The notes beneath the pieces were generated by a model, which saw only the letters and a program-made list of their open reading frames with translations, was not told where the DNA came from and did no database searches. DNA of 64,000 nucleotides from Saccharospirillum impatiens DSM 12546 (GTDB taxonomy: Bacteria > Pseudomonadota > Gammaproteobacteria > Pseudomonadales > Natronospirillaceae): positions 1 through 64,000 of the forward strand of contig NZ_AUIH01000005.1 in NCBI RefSeq assembly GCF_000423605.1, in the 5' to 3' direction. Made by a program: the position numbers and the translations under genes. Positions 1 to 9,592 of this stretch are shown here, piece after piece (within the stretch, counting starts at the first letter, position 1; each line of letters starts with the position of its first letter).

Positions 1-71
1 TCACTACTGAACCGTTTTCTCGCCACGTTACTACTCCTGCTTGGTCGTGGCATTCTACCTATGCCCGTGGT

Positions 72-1547
72 CTAAATCATGGGGTCCACTATATTGATCT
101 TGGTGGCCGTCAGTATCTCGTTGAATTTCCGGTTTGGATTTACATACTCAAACGTATCAGGGTAGTTTGTCTCAATCGTGTATGGGCCTGAGTAAGGCCC
201 ATTGAATGAGGCCCCTGCCACGCCGTATACGATTTTAAGCTTTCGAACCGCTTTCTTCACGACCACTCCACCGCGGTTGTTGTAGTAGTGGATGAAGTCT
301 TGTTTGAAGTCGTTGAAATCTCGTGCCACAAAGTCTTTTGGCCTAAGCTTCTTCGTCACGAAGTACCAATGAATGGCCAACTCGCCCGGCAATGGTTCTT
401 TGGGGTTTTCTGCGATGAACTTACTGATTGCATACCTTGCTACATTCGCATTGCCAGCAGAAGGCTTTTGAAGCCGTTGCTCGATCAACTCAGGCAAGTA
501 CTTAATGATGATGTAGTCAACGAGGTCATTTGAATAATTCGAAAAGCTTCTACTGCCCAATCTGCTGGACAGTCTCTCGCACTCTTCGATGATCGCCATA
601 AGCCGCTCGCGGCGTGTTTCGGAGCCATCAGAATTTGCTTGCAGCAATACATACCGCTCGAAGCCATAGAAGTATAGGAAGGGATACCCGGTCTCATCTG
701 TGTATCCCCGGCCTTCGTGCAGCCAACCTATGTACCTGCCTCGCTGCTCTGGCGTTAAATCGCAGTAGTCAGGCCAATAGCCTAGCGGCTCGGGATTGGG
801 CGCGGACATTTTGATCTTCTTGTCCGGATCTATCACACCCCTGGCGCCTGGTTGAGCCCGACCGATATACACTGGTCCATGGATGGGAAAACCCGCGACG
901 TCAACAGACTCGTTGGGCATGATGAACTGTTCTTTCCCGGACCGCTTCTGCTTCTTTATTGTCGTGTTCAGTGTGCTTCCAGAGTCACCGGTCAGGCTTT
1001 GATCATGTCGGCCTGGTACCTTAAGTGTGGCCTTCATTCTAAAGTCACTGTCATCGCCAGTATCACGATGGCTCGCTGAGATTCGCCTCGACTCAAGGCC
1101 AGTCTCCTTCAAGTAGCTACCTAGCTGCGTATCGTCAAACCGTGCTTGAGTCTCCGAACGCTTGGCCGTTGTCTGTTGCCTGCCACCGCCCGCATGCTCG
1201 GCCCGGTTTTGCTTGCCCTCACTGGGCTTGCTTTGATTCGCCGTGGTCGACTTAGCTGACTTTGCCTTCAACTTATTCACGGAGTAAAAAGGGGCGTATA
1301 TGGGCTTTCCCAGAAAGAGGTATACGAGTCTTGATAGGGTGAACCAAGCTAGGTAAATGAGATAGACCACCAGCGCTGCAGTGAACCAAGGCCCTACTTC
1401 TTCTGTATTCTCAGGCGCGAAAATCGCAATAATTACTACTAAACCGATAAACAGGGCTGCAAACCACCCCACTAAGTCAACAAATCTCTTAATAAAGTCC
1501 ACTACTTCCTCCAACTGCGCTCTATTAACCGAGCGATACCTATCCAC
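72..1547 (-). CDS. TerB-N domain membrane protein, possibly C-terminally truncated
   Basis: The 491-residue product has two hydrophobic segments near the N-terminus (about residues 25-45 and 53-77), a polar low-complexity linker (about 95-210), and then a domain resembling TerB-N. The cues are the 'DVAGFPIHGPVYIG' type opening, 'PLGYWPDYCDLTPEQRGRYI' and 'GYPFLYFYGFER'. TerB-N proteins belong to the Ter-associated stress or conflict systems described from comparative genomics; their biochemical role is unknown. Many family members continue into TerB and TerB-C domains, which are absent here, so this may be a short form or a truncation. The gene is less GC-rich than the operon to its right, which suggests transfer. 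The domain call is from pattern recognition only. Confidence 0.6.
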   Translation of the reverse strand: MDRYRSVNRAQLEEVVDFIKRFVDLVGWFAALFIGLVVIIAIFAPENTEEVGPWFTAALVVYLIYLAWFTLSRLVYLFLGKPIYAPFYSVNKLKAKSAKSTTANQSKPSEGKQNRAEHAGGGRQQTTAKRSETQARFDDTQLGSYLKETGLESRRISASHRDTGDDSDFRMKATLKVPGRHDQSLTGDSGSTLNTTIKKQKRSGKEQFIMPNESVDVAGFPIHGPVYIGRAQPGARGVIDPDKKIKMSAPNPEPLGYWPDYCDLTPEQRGRYIGWLHEGRGYTDETGYPFLYFYGFERYVLLQANSDGSETRRERLMAIIEECERLSSRLGSRSFSNYSNDLVDYIIIKYLPELIEQRLQKPSAGNANVARYAISKFIAENPKEPLPGELAIHWYFVTKKLRPKDFVARDFNDFKQDFIHYYNNRGGVVVKKAVRKLKIVYGVAGASFNGPYSGPYTIETNYPDTFEYVNPNRKFNEILTATKINIVDPMI

Positions 1548-1870
1548 TCCACTTGGAATAGTGGACTTGGGCTCCAGGACACAACAAGCAATGATGGTTG
1601 CATTTTGTTTGACCCACCAAAAGTTTTACGGCTCATAGACCAAACGCCGTACTACACCTAGGCGCAGCGTAACAGACCGGACATCAAATTTTGTAAGCAG
1701 ATGACCAGGTATACCGTAATAATTCATCGAATTCAGTCGCGCGTTGCCTAGGCAATCGGGTAAGTATCTCATTCAGATAAAGCATGGGCTCGAGTTTATT
1801 CGGGTTTGCTGATTGGAACAGGATTATGATCACAGCAGCTTATCGGACTCTGTGAAAACTTAGACCACGT

Positions 1871-2086
1871 TACTCGGTATCGTGCTTGAGAGCGCTGCTT
1901 GGAAGCAGATACAGTGAAAACGGTACCCGATGAGAATCAGACACAAAGAGAAAGTGATCGGTCAGGTTCTGAATTGCTTGGTTGGCGATTCGCGTGGGGA
2001 TCTGGAACAGAGCCAGAACCTCATCATGCTCGATCAAGCCATAGAGAATAACGTGCTCATTGATCTTTTCTCCCTGGCGATATCCG
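1871..2086 (-). pseudogene. Coding remnant of unknown family, no start codon
   Basis: Read on the minus strand, an open stretch of about 70 codons follows an in-frame TAG and ends in TAA at 1871-1873. It has no ATG, GTG or TTG placed to serve as a plausible translation start. Its residues look protein-like (for example GYRQGEKINEHVILYGL, then HDEVLALFQIPTRIANQ). I read this as the 3' end of a decayed gene. I do not recognise the family. Confidence 0.35.
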
Positions 2087-2394
2087 CCTAGCTACAGATC
2101 CACTCCAGCAAGCCTTGGGTAAATATAAGAAAACAATCACTGTCATGAACCTTACCTAGTTTGGGGCGAAGGTAATCCCCTAAAAAAGGCCAATCAAGTT
2201 AAAGTATATCGACAACCTCAATTATTGGCATAAATTATGCATAATGCTAAATATTTCCAACTTCATAAGGAAATTTAAATTTTTAATATCTCTATTTCGT
2301 TCATTGTTAGAATTTCCATTTTTCCTAGGTAAAACTCTCCTAAGCCATTGAAATTGAGACTCTAGAATTTCCAACATTGCTTGGTCGCTTAGCT

Positions 2395-2409
2395 GGTCAA
2401 AGGTTGACC
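2395..2409. promoter_or_regulatory. Inverted repeat GGTCAA-AGG-TTGACC upstream of atpD
   Basis: A perfect 6-bp inverted repeat with a 3-bp spacer lies about 180 bp before the atpD start, at the transition from AT-rich to GC-rich sequence. It is a candidate operator. The right arm also resembles a -35 hexamer (TTGACC), but no good -10 stands at the expected distance. Confidence 0.35.
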
Positions 2410-2468
2410 GCTTCCCGGTTGTTAATCCCGTTTTTTAGAGTGAATCGGTATATCGGTTCAGGTCTTGT

Positions 2469-2482
2469 GTTCGCTAGCGAAC
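2469..2482. promoter_or_regulatory. Perfect 14-bp palindrome GTTCGCTAGCGAAC upstream of atpD
   Basis: The sequence is identical to its reverse complement over 14 bp with no spacer and sits 104 bp before the atpD start. Palindromes like this are typical of dimeric repressor or activator sites. No regulator gene stands next to it, so the binding protein is unknown. Confidence 0.4.
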
Positions 2483-2525
2483 GGTGATCCGCTTAATCTG
2501 CGGGCATACTGAAGAACTCCCGGTT

Positions 2526-2545
2526 TGCTGCCTACTTAGGCGGCA
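2526..2545. promoter_or_regulatory. 20-bp near-palindrome in the atpD leader
   Basis: The core GCCTA-CT-TAGGC is perfect, and it extends to TGC...GCA on the outside with one mismatched pair. It lies 41 bp before the atpD GTG. It could be an operator or a hairpin in the 5' untranslated RNA. Confidence 0.3.
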
Positions 2546-2576
2546 TGACCGAGTTCCTAACGCGCAGACTTGATGA

Positions 2577-4472
<1,896 letters not shown>

Positions 4473-4476
<4 letters not shown>

Positions 4477-4829
4477 AGGAGGAGCCAAAACGCACGCCAC
4501 ATCCGATGCCACCTAACAGCCCTACCCTGGCCGAACAGGTCAGTGCCAAGGCAGCGCGCAAGATCAAGGCTCGGCGCAACCGCACACCGGGTGTGTGGTT
4601 CGGCCTCGGCATGATGGGCTTGATCGGCTGGTCGGTAGCCGTACCCACTCTGCTGGGTGCGGCGCTCGGTCTGTGGCTTGATCAGCAATACCCCGGTGGG
4701 CGCCTATGGACCCTGGCGCTGTTGATGGCGGGCTTGACCCTAGGTTGCCTGAATGCCTGGCATTGGGTATCTCAGGAAGACCAGGCCATGCACTCCGAAA
4801 ATGAGGATAACGATGATCAACAACCCTAG
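4473..4829 (+). CDS. atpQ: N-ATPase accessory membrane subunit AtpQ (AtpI-like)
   Basis: The 118-residue protein has a charged N-terminus (about 1-42) followed by two transmembrane segments (about 45-67 and 76-96). It matches the small AtpI/ATPase_gene1-like proteins found only in N-ATPase operons, where atpQ follows atpC. AtpI-type proteins are thought to help assemble the c-ring. Its ATGA start overlaps the atpC stop, and the reading frame ends inside the start of atpR, pointing to translational coupling. Confidence 0.88.
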
Positions 4830-5145
4830 CTTGTTAGTCTGGATCGCTTCGCTGCTGGCTGGTGGCGCGCTGGGTACGATCTTCTTCGTCGGCTTGTGGT
4901 GGACAGTGCGCCGCGCTGCCGATTCACCGACACCGGCGCGCTGGGTGATCGTCAGCCTGATTGGGCGCACCACCATCGTGCTCACTGGCTTTTACGCTGT
5001 GGGGGCGGAGCAGCCGCTGCAACTGGGACTGTGCCTATTGGGTTTTGTAATGGCGCGTATGCTTGTCTTGCGAATTACCCGCCCTGCCCTCACAGCACTA
5101 GCACCATCGCCACTGCACTCTCAGGTGAAGCCACCATGCGTCTGA
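4813..5145 (+). CDS. atpR: N-ATPase accessory membrane subunit AtpR
   Basis: The product is 110 residues with three hydrophobic helices. Between them it carries conserved-looking arginines (WWTVRRAAD and LIGRTTIVLTGFYAV). AtpR is specific to N-ATPases, where these membrane arginines were proposed to contact the ion-binding carboxylates of subunit c. I chose the ATG at 4813 because GAGG at 4804-4807 stands 5 bp upstream. ATG 4801 and a longer reading back to 4753 are also open but overlap atpQ more. It overlaps atpB by 10 bp. Confidence 0.88.
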   Translation: MINNPSLLVWIASLLAGGALGTIFFVGLWWTVRRAADSPTPARWVIVSLIGRTTIVLTGFYAVGAEQPLQLGLCLLGFVMARMLVLRITRPALTALAPSPLHSQVKPPCV

Positions 5146-5837
5146 CACCCGATAACTGGATTTTCTGGGAGTACGGTTTCATCAAGCTAAACGCCACCAT
5201 TGTCTTCACCTGGGCGCTGATGGCCGTGTTGGTAGTAGGATCTATGCTGATTACCCGACGGCTCACTACGGGGCATGAACGCTCGCGCTGGCAGAACCTG
5301 CTGGAAATCGTTGTGACAGCGATCATTGGGCAGATCGAGGATGTCGGCCTGCAGAACCCCCATCGCTACCTGAGCTTTCTCGGCACACTATTTCTGTTTG
5401 TTGCCGCGGCATCGCTGGCCACCGTGACTCCCGGCTACGAGCCGCCGACGGCGTCGCTGTCGACCACCGCCGCACTGGCACTGTGCGTGTTGGTGGCAGT
5501 ACCACTGTTCGGTATTTCGAGCCAGGGTCTGGCTGCCTACCTGAAATCCTATATGCAGCCCACGCCAATCATGCTGCCCTTCAACCTGATCAGCGAAGTC
5601 ACGCGCACCCTGGCGCTGGCCGTGCGCTTGTTCGGTAACATGATGAGCGGCGCCATGATCATCGCCATTCTGTTATCGATCACCCCTTTTGTTTTCCCCA
5701 TCGTAATGGAGGTTCTGGGGCTGCTTACCGGCATGGTCCAGGCCTACATATTTACCATCCTCGCGGCGGTGTATATCGCCGCCGCTACACGCAGCAGTAA
5801 AGCTGCCAAGGCACCTTTGTCGGCGCCTGAAGGCTGA
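5136..5837 (+). CDS. atpB: N-ATPase Fo subunit a
   Basis: This 233-residue membrane protein is the stator half-channel of the rotor. It has five or six hydrophobic helices and the hallmark helix TLALAVRLFGNMMSG, with the essential arginine at about R164. The frame is open back to 4896, but that part is out-of-frame atpR sequence; the conserved protein begins at ATG 5136 (MRLTPDNWIFWEYGF). GGTGAAG lies about 6 bp upstream. At 233 residues it is typical of N-ATPase a subunits. Confidence 0.93.
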   Translation: MRLTPDNWIFWEYGFIKLNATIVFTWALMAVLVVGSMLITRRLTTGHERSRWQNLLEIVVTAIIGQIEDVGLQNPHRYLSFLGTLFLFVAAASLATVTPGYEPPTASLSTTAALALCVLVAVPLFGISSQGLAAYLKSYMQPTPIMLPFNLISEVTRTLALAVRLFGNMMSGAMIIAILLSITPFVFPIVMEVLGLLTGMVQAYIFTILAAVYIAAATRSSKAAKAPLSAPEG

Positions 5838-5878
5838 CTTCGGTCTTTCCCTAACCCACTCATACAGAGGCATACCTT

Positions 5879-6169
5879 ATGGACGCTCTTACACTGATAG
5901 CCGTCGCTTCCATCGTTATGGCGGGCCTGACCACAGGCTTCGGCACGATGGGGCCGGCCTTGGCCGAGGGCCGCGCAGTGTCGGTTGCGCTCACCGCGCT
6001 AGCCCAACAGCCAGATGCATCGGCCACTATCACCCGTACATTATTCGTTGGCCTGGCAATGATCGAATCCACGGCTATCTACTGTTTTGTGGTGACAATG
6101 ATCCTGATCTTCGCTAATCCTTTCTGGAATGCGGCTCTCACTGCGGTCTCCCAGGCAGCAGGCCAGTAA
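5879..6169 (+). CDS. atpE: N-ATPase Fo subunit c (rotor ring)
   Basis: This 96-residue hairpin of two transmembrane helices forms the rotor ring. The ion-binding carboxylate is E63 in MIESTAIY, with S64, T65 and Y68 also present, the residue set associated with Na+ c-rings. The position equivalent to Q32 of the Ilyobacter tartaricus Na+ ring is E30 (GPALAEGRA), so each subunit has two carboxylates in the site. A Burkholderia N-ATPase ring has been reported to be H+ specific, so ion specificity cannot be assigned from sequence alone. Ribosome-binding site AGAGG lies upstream, 41 bp after atpB. Confidence 0.94.
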   Translation: MDALTLIAVASIVMAGLTTGFGTMGPALAEGRAVSVALTALAQQPDASATITRTLFVGLAMIESTAIYCFVVTMILIFANPFWNAALTAVSQAAGQ

Positions 6170-6172
6170 ACC

Positions 6173-6946
6173 ATGCTTATCGACTGGTTCACTGTTGCTG
6201 CACAGCTATTGAACTTCATCATTCTGGTCTACCTGATGAAGCGCTTTCTTTATAAGCCCGTACTTGATGCCATCGCCGCTCGCGAAGCGAAAATTGCCAG
6301 GGAGCTGGCCGACGCCGCTGAGACCAGGGCCAGGGCACATCAACAACAGGCTGAGTTCGAGCAGAAAAATAAGACCTTCGATGAGCAGCGAGCAGCATTG
6401 CTAAGCGAAGCCACCCAAGCCGCCAATACTGAACGCGAGCGCTTGCTGGCAGAGGCGCGCAAAGCGGCCGAGGTGGCAAGTAAGGCACGTGCGAAAGCTT
6501 TGCAGGCCGACACCCAGGCGCTGCATGGAGAGATCGTCCGGAAAACGCAACAACGGGTATTAGAGATTGCCCGACGAACGCTGGCTGATCTGGCCGACGT
6601 CAGTGTGGAGCAACGCGCTTGTGCGATGTTAATTCAGCGTTGGCACGAGGTCGACGGCGCGACATTGGCCGCCTTGGGTACCGCGCTCAAGGCCACATCT
6701 GCGCAGACACCCGCATTGCTGCGCAGTGCGTTCGATTTGCCACCTGAGCAGCTGGCTGCGATTCAGGCCGCACTGAACGAAACCTTTGGCCAGACGATTG
6801 AACTCAAGGTTGAGACCGCGCCTGAAGTAATCAGCGGCATTGAGCTCAGCGCACAGGGGCAAAAGCTGGCCTGGAGCATTGCCGACTACCTGACGGCCTT
6901 CTCAGACAAGCTGGACGAAGACCCCACCAAGTGGAGCTCCGCATGA
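6173..6946 (+). CDS. atpF: N-ATPase Fo subunit b with delta-like C-terminal region
   Basis: At 257 residues this is about 100 longer than a usual b subunit. It has one N-terminal membrane helix (about 6-24), a long charged coiled coil (about 40-145, rich in Ala, Glu, Arg) and a C-terminal domain (about 165-245) resembling the delta-subunit fold ([18 protein letters not shown]). No separate atpH is present, consistent with N-ATPases carrying the delta function on b. It starts 3 bp after atpE and overlaps atpA by ATGA. Confidence 0.92.
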   Translation: MLIDWFTVAAQLLNFIILVYLMKRFLYKPVLDAIAAREAKIARELADAAETRARAHQQQAEFEQKNKTFDEQRAALLSEATQAANTERERLLAEARKAAEVASKARAKALQADTQALHGEIVRKTQQRVLEIARRTLADLADVSVEQRACAMLIQRWHEVDGATLAALGTALKATSAQTPALLRSAFDLPPEQLAAIQAALNETFGQTIELKVETAPEVISGIELSAQGQKLAWSIADYLTAFSDKLDEDPTKWSSA

Positions 6947-8514
6947 CCAGGGCCAGCCCGGATAACGGTCTGCGCAGCGCATATGACGGTGCATTCACCG
7001 GCATTCAGCGGTGCCTGGAGGCCTTCAATCCGGGGCTGCAAACGCGCGAGGTGGGTTCCATCGTCAGCGTATCCACCGGCATCGCACGCATTCACGGCTT
7101 ACAGAATGTGGGTTTTGAGGAGCTGTTGGTGTTTCCCGGCGGCCTGTCAGGCATCACCTTCAATCTTGATGAGGACAGCGTTGACGTCGTGTTGCTAGGT
7201 GATTACGCGCACCTGCACGCGGGTCAGGAGGTGCAGCGCAGCGGCCGGGTGATGGATGTCGGTGTTGGCGATGCTTTGCTCGGCCGAGTGATTGACCCTT
7301 TGGGGCGACCGCTGGATGGTCTGGGGCCTGTACTGACCGAGCAACGGCTGCCTATCGAACGGCCAGCCACGCCGATCATGGACCGTGCCCCGGTGACCGA
7401 GCCACTGCAGACCGGGTTGAAGGTGCTTGATGCGCTGATTCCAATCGGTCGTGGTCAACGGGAATTGATTCTCGGTGATCGCCAAACCGGCAAAACCGCG
7501 ATAGCCCTCGATACCATCTACAACCAGCGCGACAAGAATGTGCTCTGCGTTTACTGCACCATAGGCCAGCGCGCCTCGGCCGTAGCCAAGGCCGTGGCGA
7601 ATCTGCGCGACAAGGGCGCACTGGCTTACACTGTGGTGATGGTGGCCGAAGGCAACGAAGCGCCGGGGTTGTCCTACATTGCGCCGTACGCCGCCACCAG
7701 CATCGCCGAGCATTTTATGGAGGCCGGCCATGATGTACTGATCGTCTATGACGACCTCACCCACCACGCGCGGGCGTACCGCGAACTGTCGCTGCTGCTG
7801 CGCCGGCCGCCGGGGCGCGAGGCTTTTCCGGGGGATATTTTCTATATCCACTCGCGCATGCTGGAGCGTGCAACTCACCTCAGCGATGCGCGCGGGGGCG
7901 GATCCATGACCGCGCTGCCGATCATCGAGACCGAAGCGCAGAACATCTCGGCCTATATCCCGACCAACCTGATTTCCATAACCGACGGGCAGATCGTCCT
8001 GTCACCATCGTTGTTTGAGCTCGGCGTGTTGCCCGCTATTGATGTGGGTCAGTCAGTGTCACGTGTGGGTGGCAAGGCGCAGCGGGCGTCTTATCGTGCG
8101 GTGGCCGGCGACCTCAAGCTGGCCTACGCGCAGTTCGAGGAGCTGGAAACCTTCGCCCGCTTCGGTGCCCGTCTGGATGAAGACACACGGCAATCCATTG
8201 ATCACGGCAAACGCATCCGCGCCTGCCTGGGCCAGGCCGAATTCTCACCAGTCTCGGTGCCTGCACAGATCGCCATTTTGCTCGCATTGAATAGCGCGCT
8301 TTTCGACGCAGTGCCGCTCGAGCGTATGGCGGCGGCACAGCAGGCGGTTGAGGATGCCGCCAATGCCTTGCCCGATGAGTTGAAAGCACGCCTGAGCGGT
8401 GTCGATAAGTTAACCGATGCCGACCGTGAGCAAGTGAGCGCTGCGACCCGTCATGCACTTGCCTCCTCTTCTGGCACCGACGATGCTATAACTGCAAACA
8501 AGGAAAGCCCATGA
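6943..8514 (+). CDS. atpA: N-ATPase F1 subunit alpha
   Basis: This 523-residue non-catalytic nucleotide-binding subunit has a Walker A loop GDRQTGKT at about 178-185, the strongly conserved [10 protein letters not shown] and [14 protein letters not shown] segments, and a full C-terminal helical domain. I chose ATG 6943, whose ATGA overlaps the atpF stop and which has GGAG about 6 bp upstream. The in-frame GTG at 6931 is an alternative adding four residues. Its own TGA is overlapped by the next micro-ORF at 8511. Confidence 0.94.
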   Translation: MTRASPDNGLRSAYDGAFTGIQRCLEAFNPGLQTREVGSIVSVSTGIARIHGLQNVGFEELLVFPGGLSGITFNLDEDSVDVVLLGDYAHLHAGQEVQRSGRVMDVGVGDALLGRVIDPLGRPLDGLGPVLTEQRLPIERPATPIMDRAPVTEPLQTGLKVLDALIPIGRGQRELILGDRQTGKTAIALDTIYNQRDKNVLCVYCTIGQRASAVAKAVANLRDKGALAYTVVMVAEGNEAPGLSYIAPYAATSIAEHFMEAGHDVLIVYDDLTHHARAYRELSLLLRRPPGREAFPGDIFYIHSRMLERATHLSDARGGGSMTALPIIETEAQNISAYIPTNLISITDGQIVLSPSLFELGVLPAIDVGQSVSRVGGKAQRASYRAVAGDLKLAYAQFEELETFARFGARLDEDTRQSIDHGKRIRACLGQAEFSPVSVPAQIAILLALNSALFDAVPLERMAAAQQAVEDAANALPDELKARLSGVDKLTDADREQVSAATRHALASSSGTDDAITANKESP

Positions 8515-8573
8515 AAATCCGGGTCAATACCGACATTCACAGCTATGGCAGTGTTGCCAATCCATCATTATGA
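8511..8573 (+). CDS. Putative 20-residue peptide coupled between atpA and atpG
   Basis: An ATG at 8511 overlaps the atpA stop as ATGA and has AAGGAAAG immediately upstream, a good ribosome-binding site. The frame runs 20 codons ([12 protein letters not shown]...) and stops in a TGA that overlaps the atpG ATG at 8570, again as ATGA. No Shine-Dalgarno is visible before atpG itself, so ribosomes finishing this ORF may be what starts gamma. The peptide is polar with no membrane helix and matches no family I know. It could be a coupling leader rather than a functional peptide. Confidence 0.5.
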   Translation: MKIRVNTDIHSYGSVANPSL

Positions 8574-9484
8574 CCACCACCCTGACCGCATTGCGACGGC
8601 AGATTAGCAGTGCCGGGGACCTAAAGTCCGTGGTGCGCACAATGAAAGCGTCAGCGGCGTCGGCTATTGGCCAGTATGAGAAGTCGGTGGCGGCGCTCGC
8701 TGACTACGCCCGCACGGTTGAACTCGGCCTCGCGGTGGGTCTGCGTGCAGTTAATCCGCACGACACTTCGCTTCAGACACCCAATAAAAAGACTGGTCCC
8801 GCAGTAGTACACGCCATCGTATTTGGCTCCGATCAGGGACTGGTGGGCCGCTTTAACGAGGTGGTGGTTGAACATGCGCTTGCGGGAATGCCGTCCCCTA
8901 CAGGCGATACCACCGCCACAGTCAAGGTCTGGGCAGTTGGCGAGCGCGTGCAGGCACGTCTGATCGATGCGGGTATGGTGCTTGAGGGTTCATTTGCCGT
9001 GCCAGTATCCGTGGAGTTGATCACCCAATTGGTGGGGCAGATCCTGTTGACTATTCAGCTACCGGACGACCAGGCGGTGAGTGGCGTGCCAGGTGCCACG
9101 CTGTTGCTGTTCTATAACCGCCCGAATGCATCCGGCTACCGTCCGATTACCCAGCGGCTTCTGCCGTTGGACGCCGCATGGCAGCGCGAGCTGGCAAGCC
9201 AGACATGGCCCACCGCGCAATTGCCAGAAGTGCTGGGGAACCCGGCAGCGACACTGCAGGCCTTTATTCGCGAGCACCTGTTTGTTTCGTTATTTCGCGC
9301 CAGCGCTGAGTCATTGGCCAGTGAAAACGCCAGCCGTCTCGCCGCCATGCAGCGCGCCGACCGCAACATCGGGGAACTGTTGCAAGAGCTGCAAGCCAGC
9401 TTTCATCAATTACGCCAAGCGAGTATCGATGAAGAACTCTTCGATGTGATCGCAGGCTTCGATGCGCTGCAGCCAAGCACCTGA
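8570..9484 (+). CDS. atpG: N-ATPase F1 subunit gamma
   Basis: This 304-residue central-stalk subunit has the typical N-terminal coiled-coil helix (LTALRRQISSAGDLKSVVRTMKA) and C-terminal helix (LRQASIDEELFDVIAGFDAL) of the gamma family, with a Rossmann-like middle (IVFGSDQGLVGRFNE). It is the last gene of the operon. No ribosome-binding site is evident, and translation is probably coupled to the 20-codon ORF that ends on its ATG. No clear terminator follows; the next gene is convergent. Confidence 0.93.
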   Translation: MTTTLTALRRQISSAGDLKSVVRTMKASAASAIGQYEKSVAALADYARTVELGLAVGLRAVNPHDTSLQTPNKKTGPAVVHAIVFGSDQGLVGRFNEVVVEHALAGMPSPTGDTTATVKVWAVGERVQARLIDAGMVLEGSFAVPVSVELITQLVGQILLTIQLPDDQAVSGVPGATLLLFYNRPNASGYRPITQRLLPLDAAWQRELASQTWPTAQLPEVLGNPAATLQAFIREHLFVSLFRASAESLASENASRLAAMQRADRNIGELLQELQASFHQLRQASIDEELFDVIAGFDALQPST

Positions 9485-9532
9485 AACAAGGCAACTGAAT
9501 AGAACAACTCAGGATCCCTGGTGACCCGGAAC

Positions 9533-9592
9533 TCAGTCCTCGACCGGTGCCATCAGAAACTCGATATCAGGTGTTTCACAGTCCTTAACCAG
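9533..9592 (-). other. In-frame coding-like extension after the apbE stop
   Basis: Directly after the apbE TGA, the same frame continues for 19 codons (LVKDCETPDIEFLMAPVED) and then another TGA. This looks more like a protein C-terminus than random sequence. It suggests a recent nonsense change, a readthrough stop or a sequencing error. The rest of the atpG-apbE gap (9485-9532) shows nothing clear, and no T-rich terminator hairpin was found there. Confidence 0.4.

Noticed and set aside
7195-7878. 227-codon open frame antisense to atpA
   Set aside because: Shadow of the conserved nucleotide-binding domain of alpha; composition is unlike a real protein.
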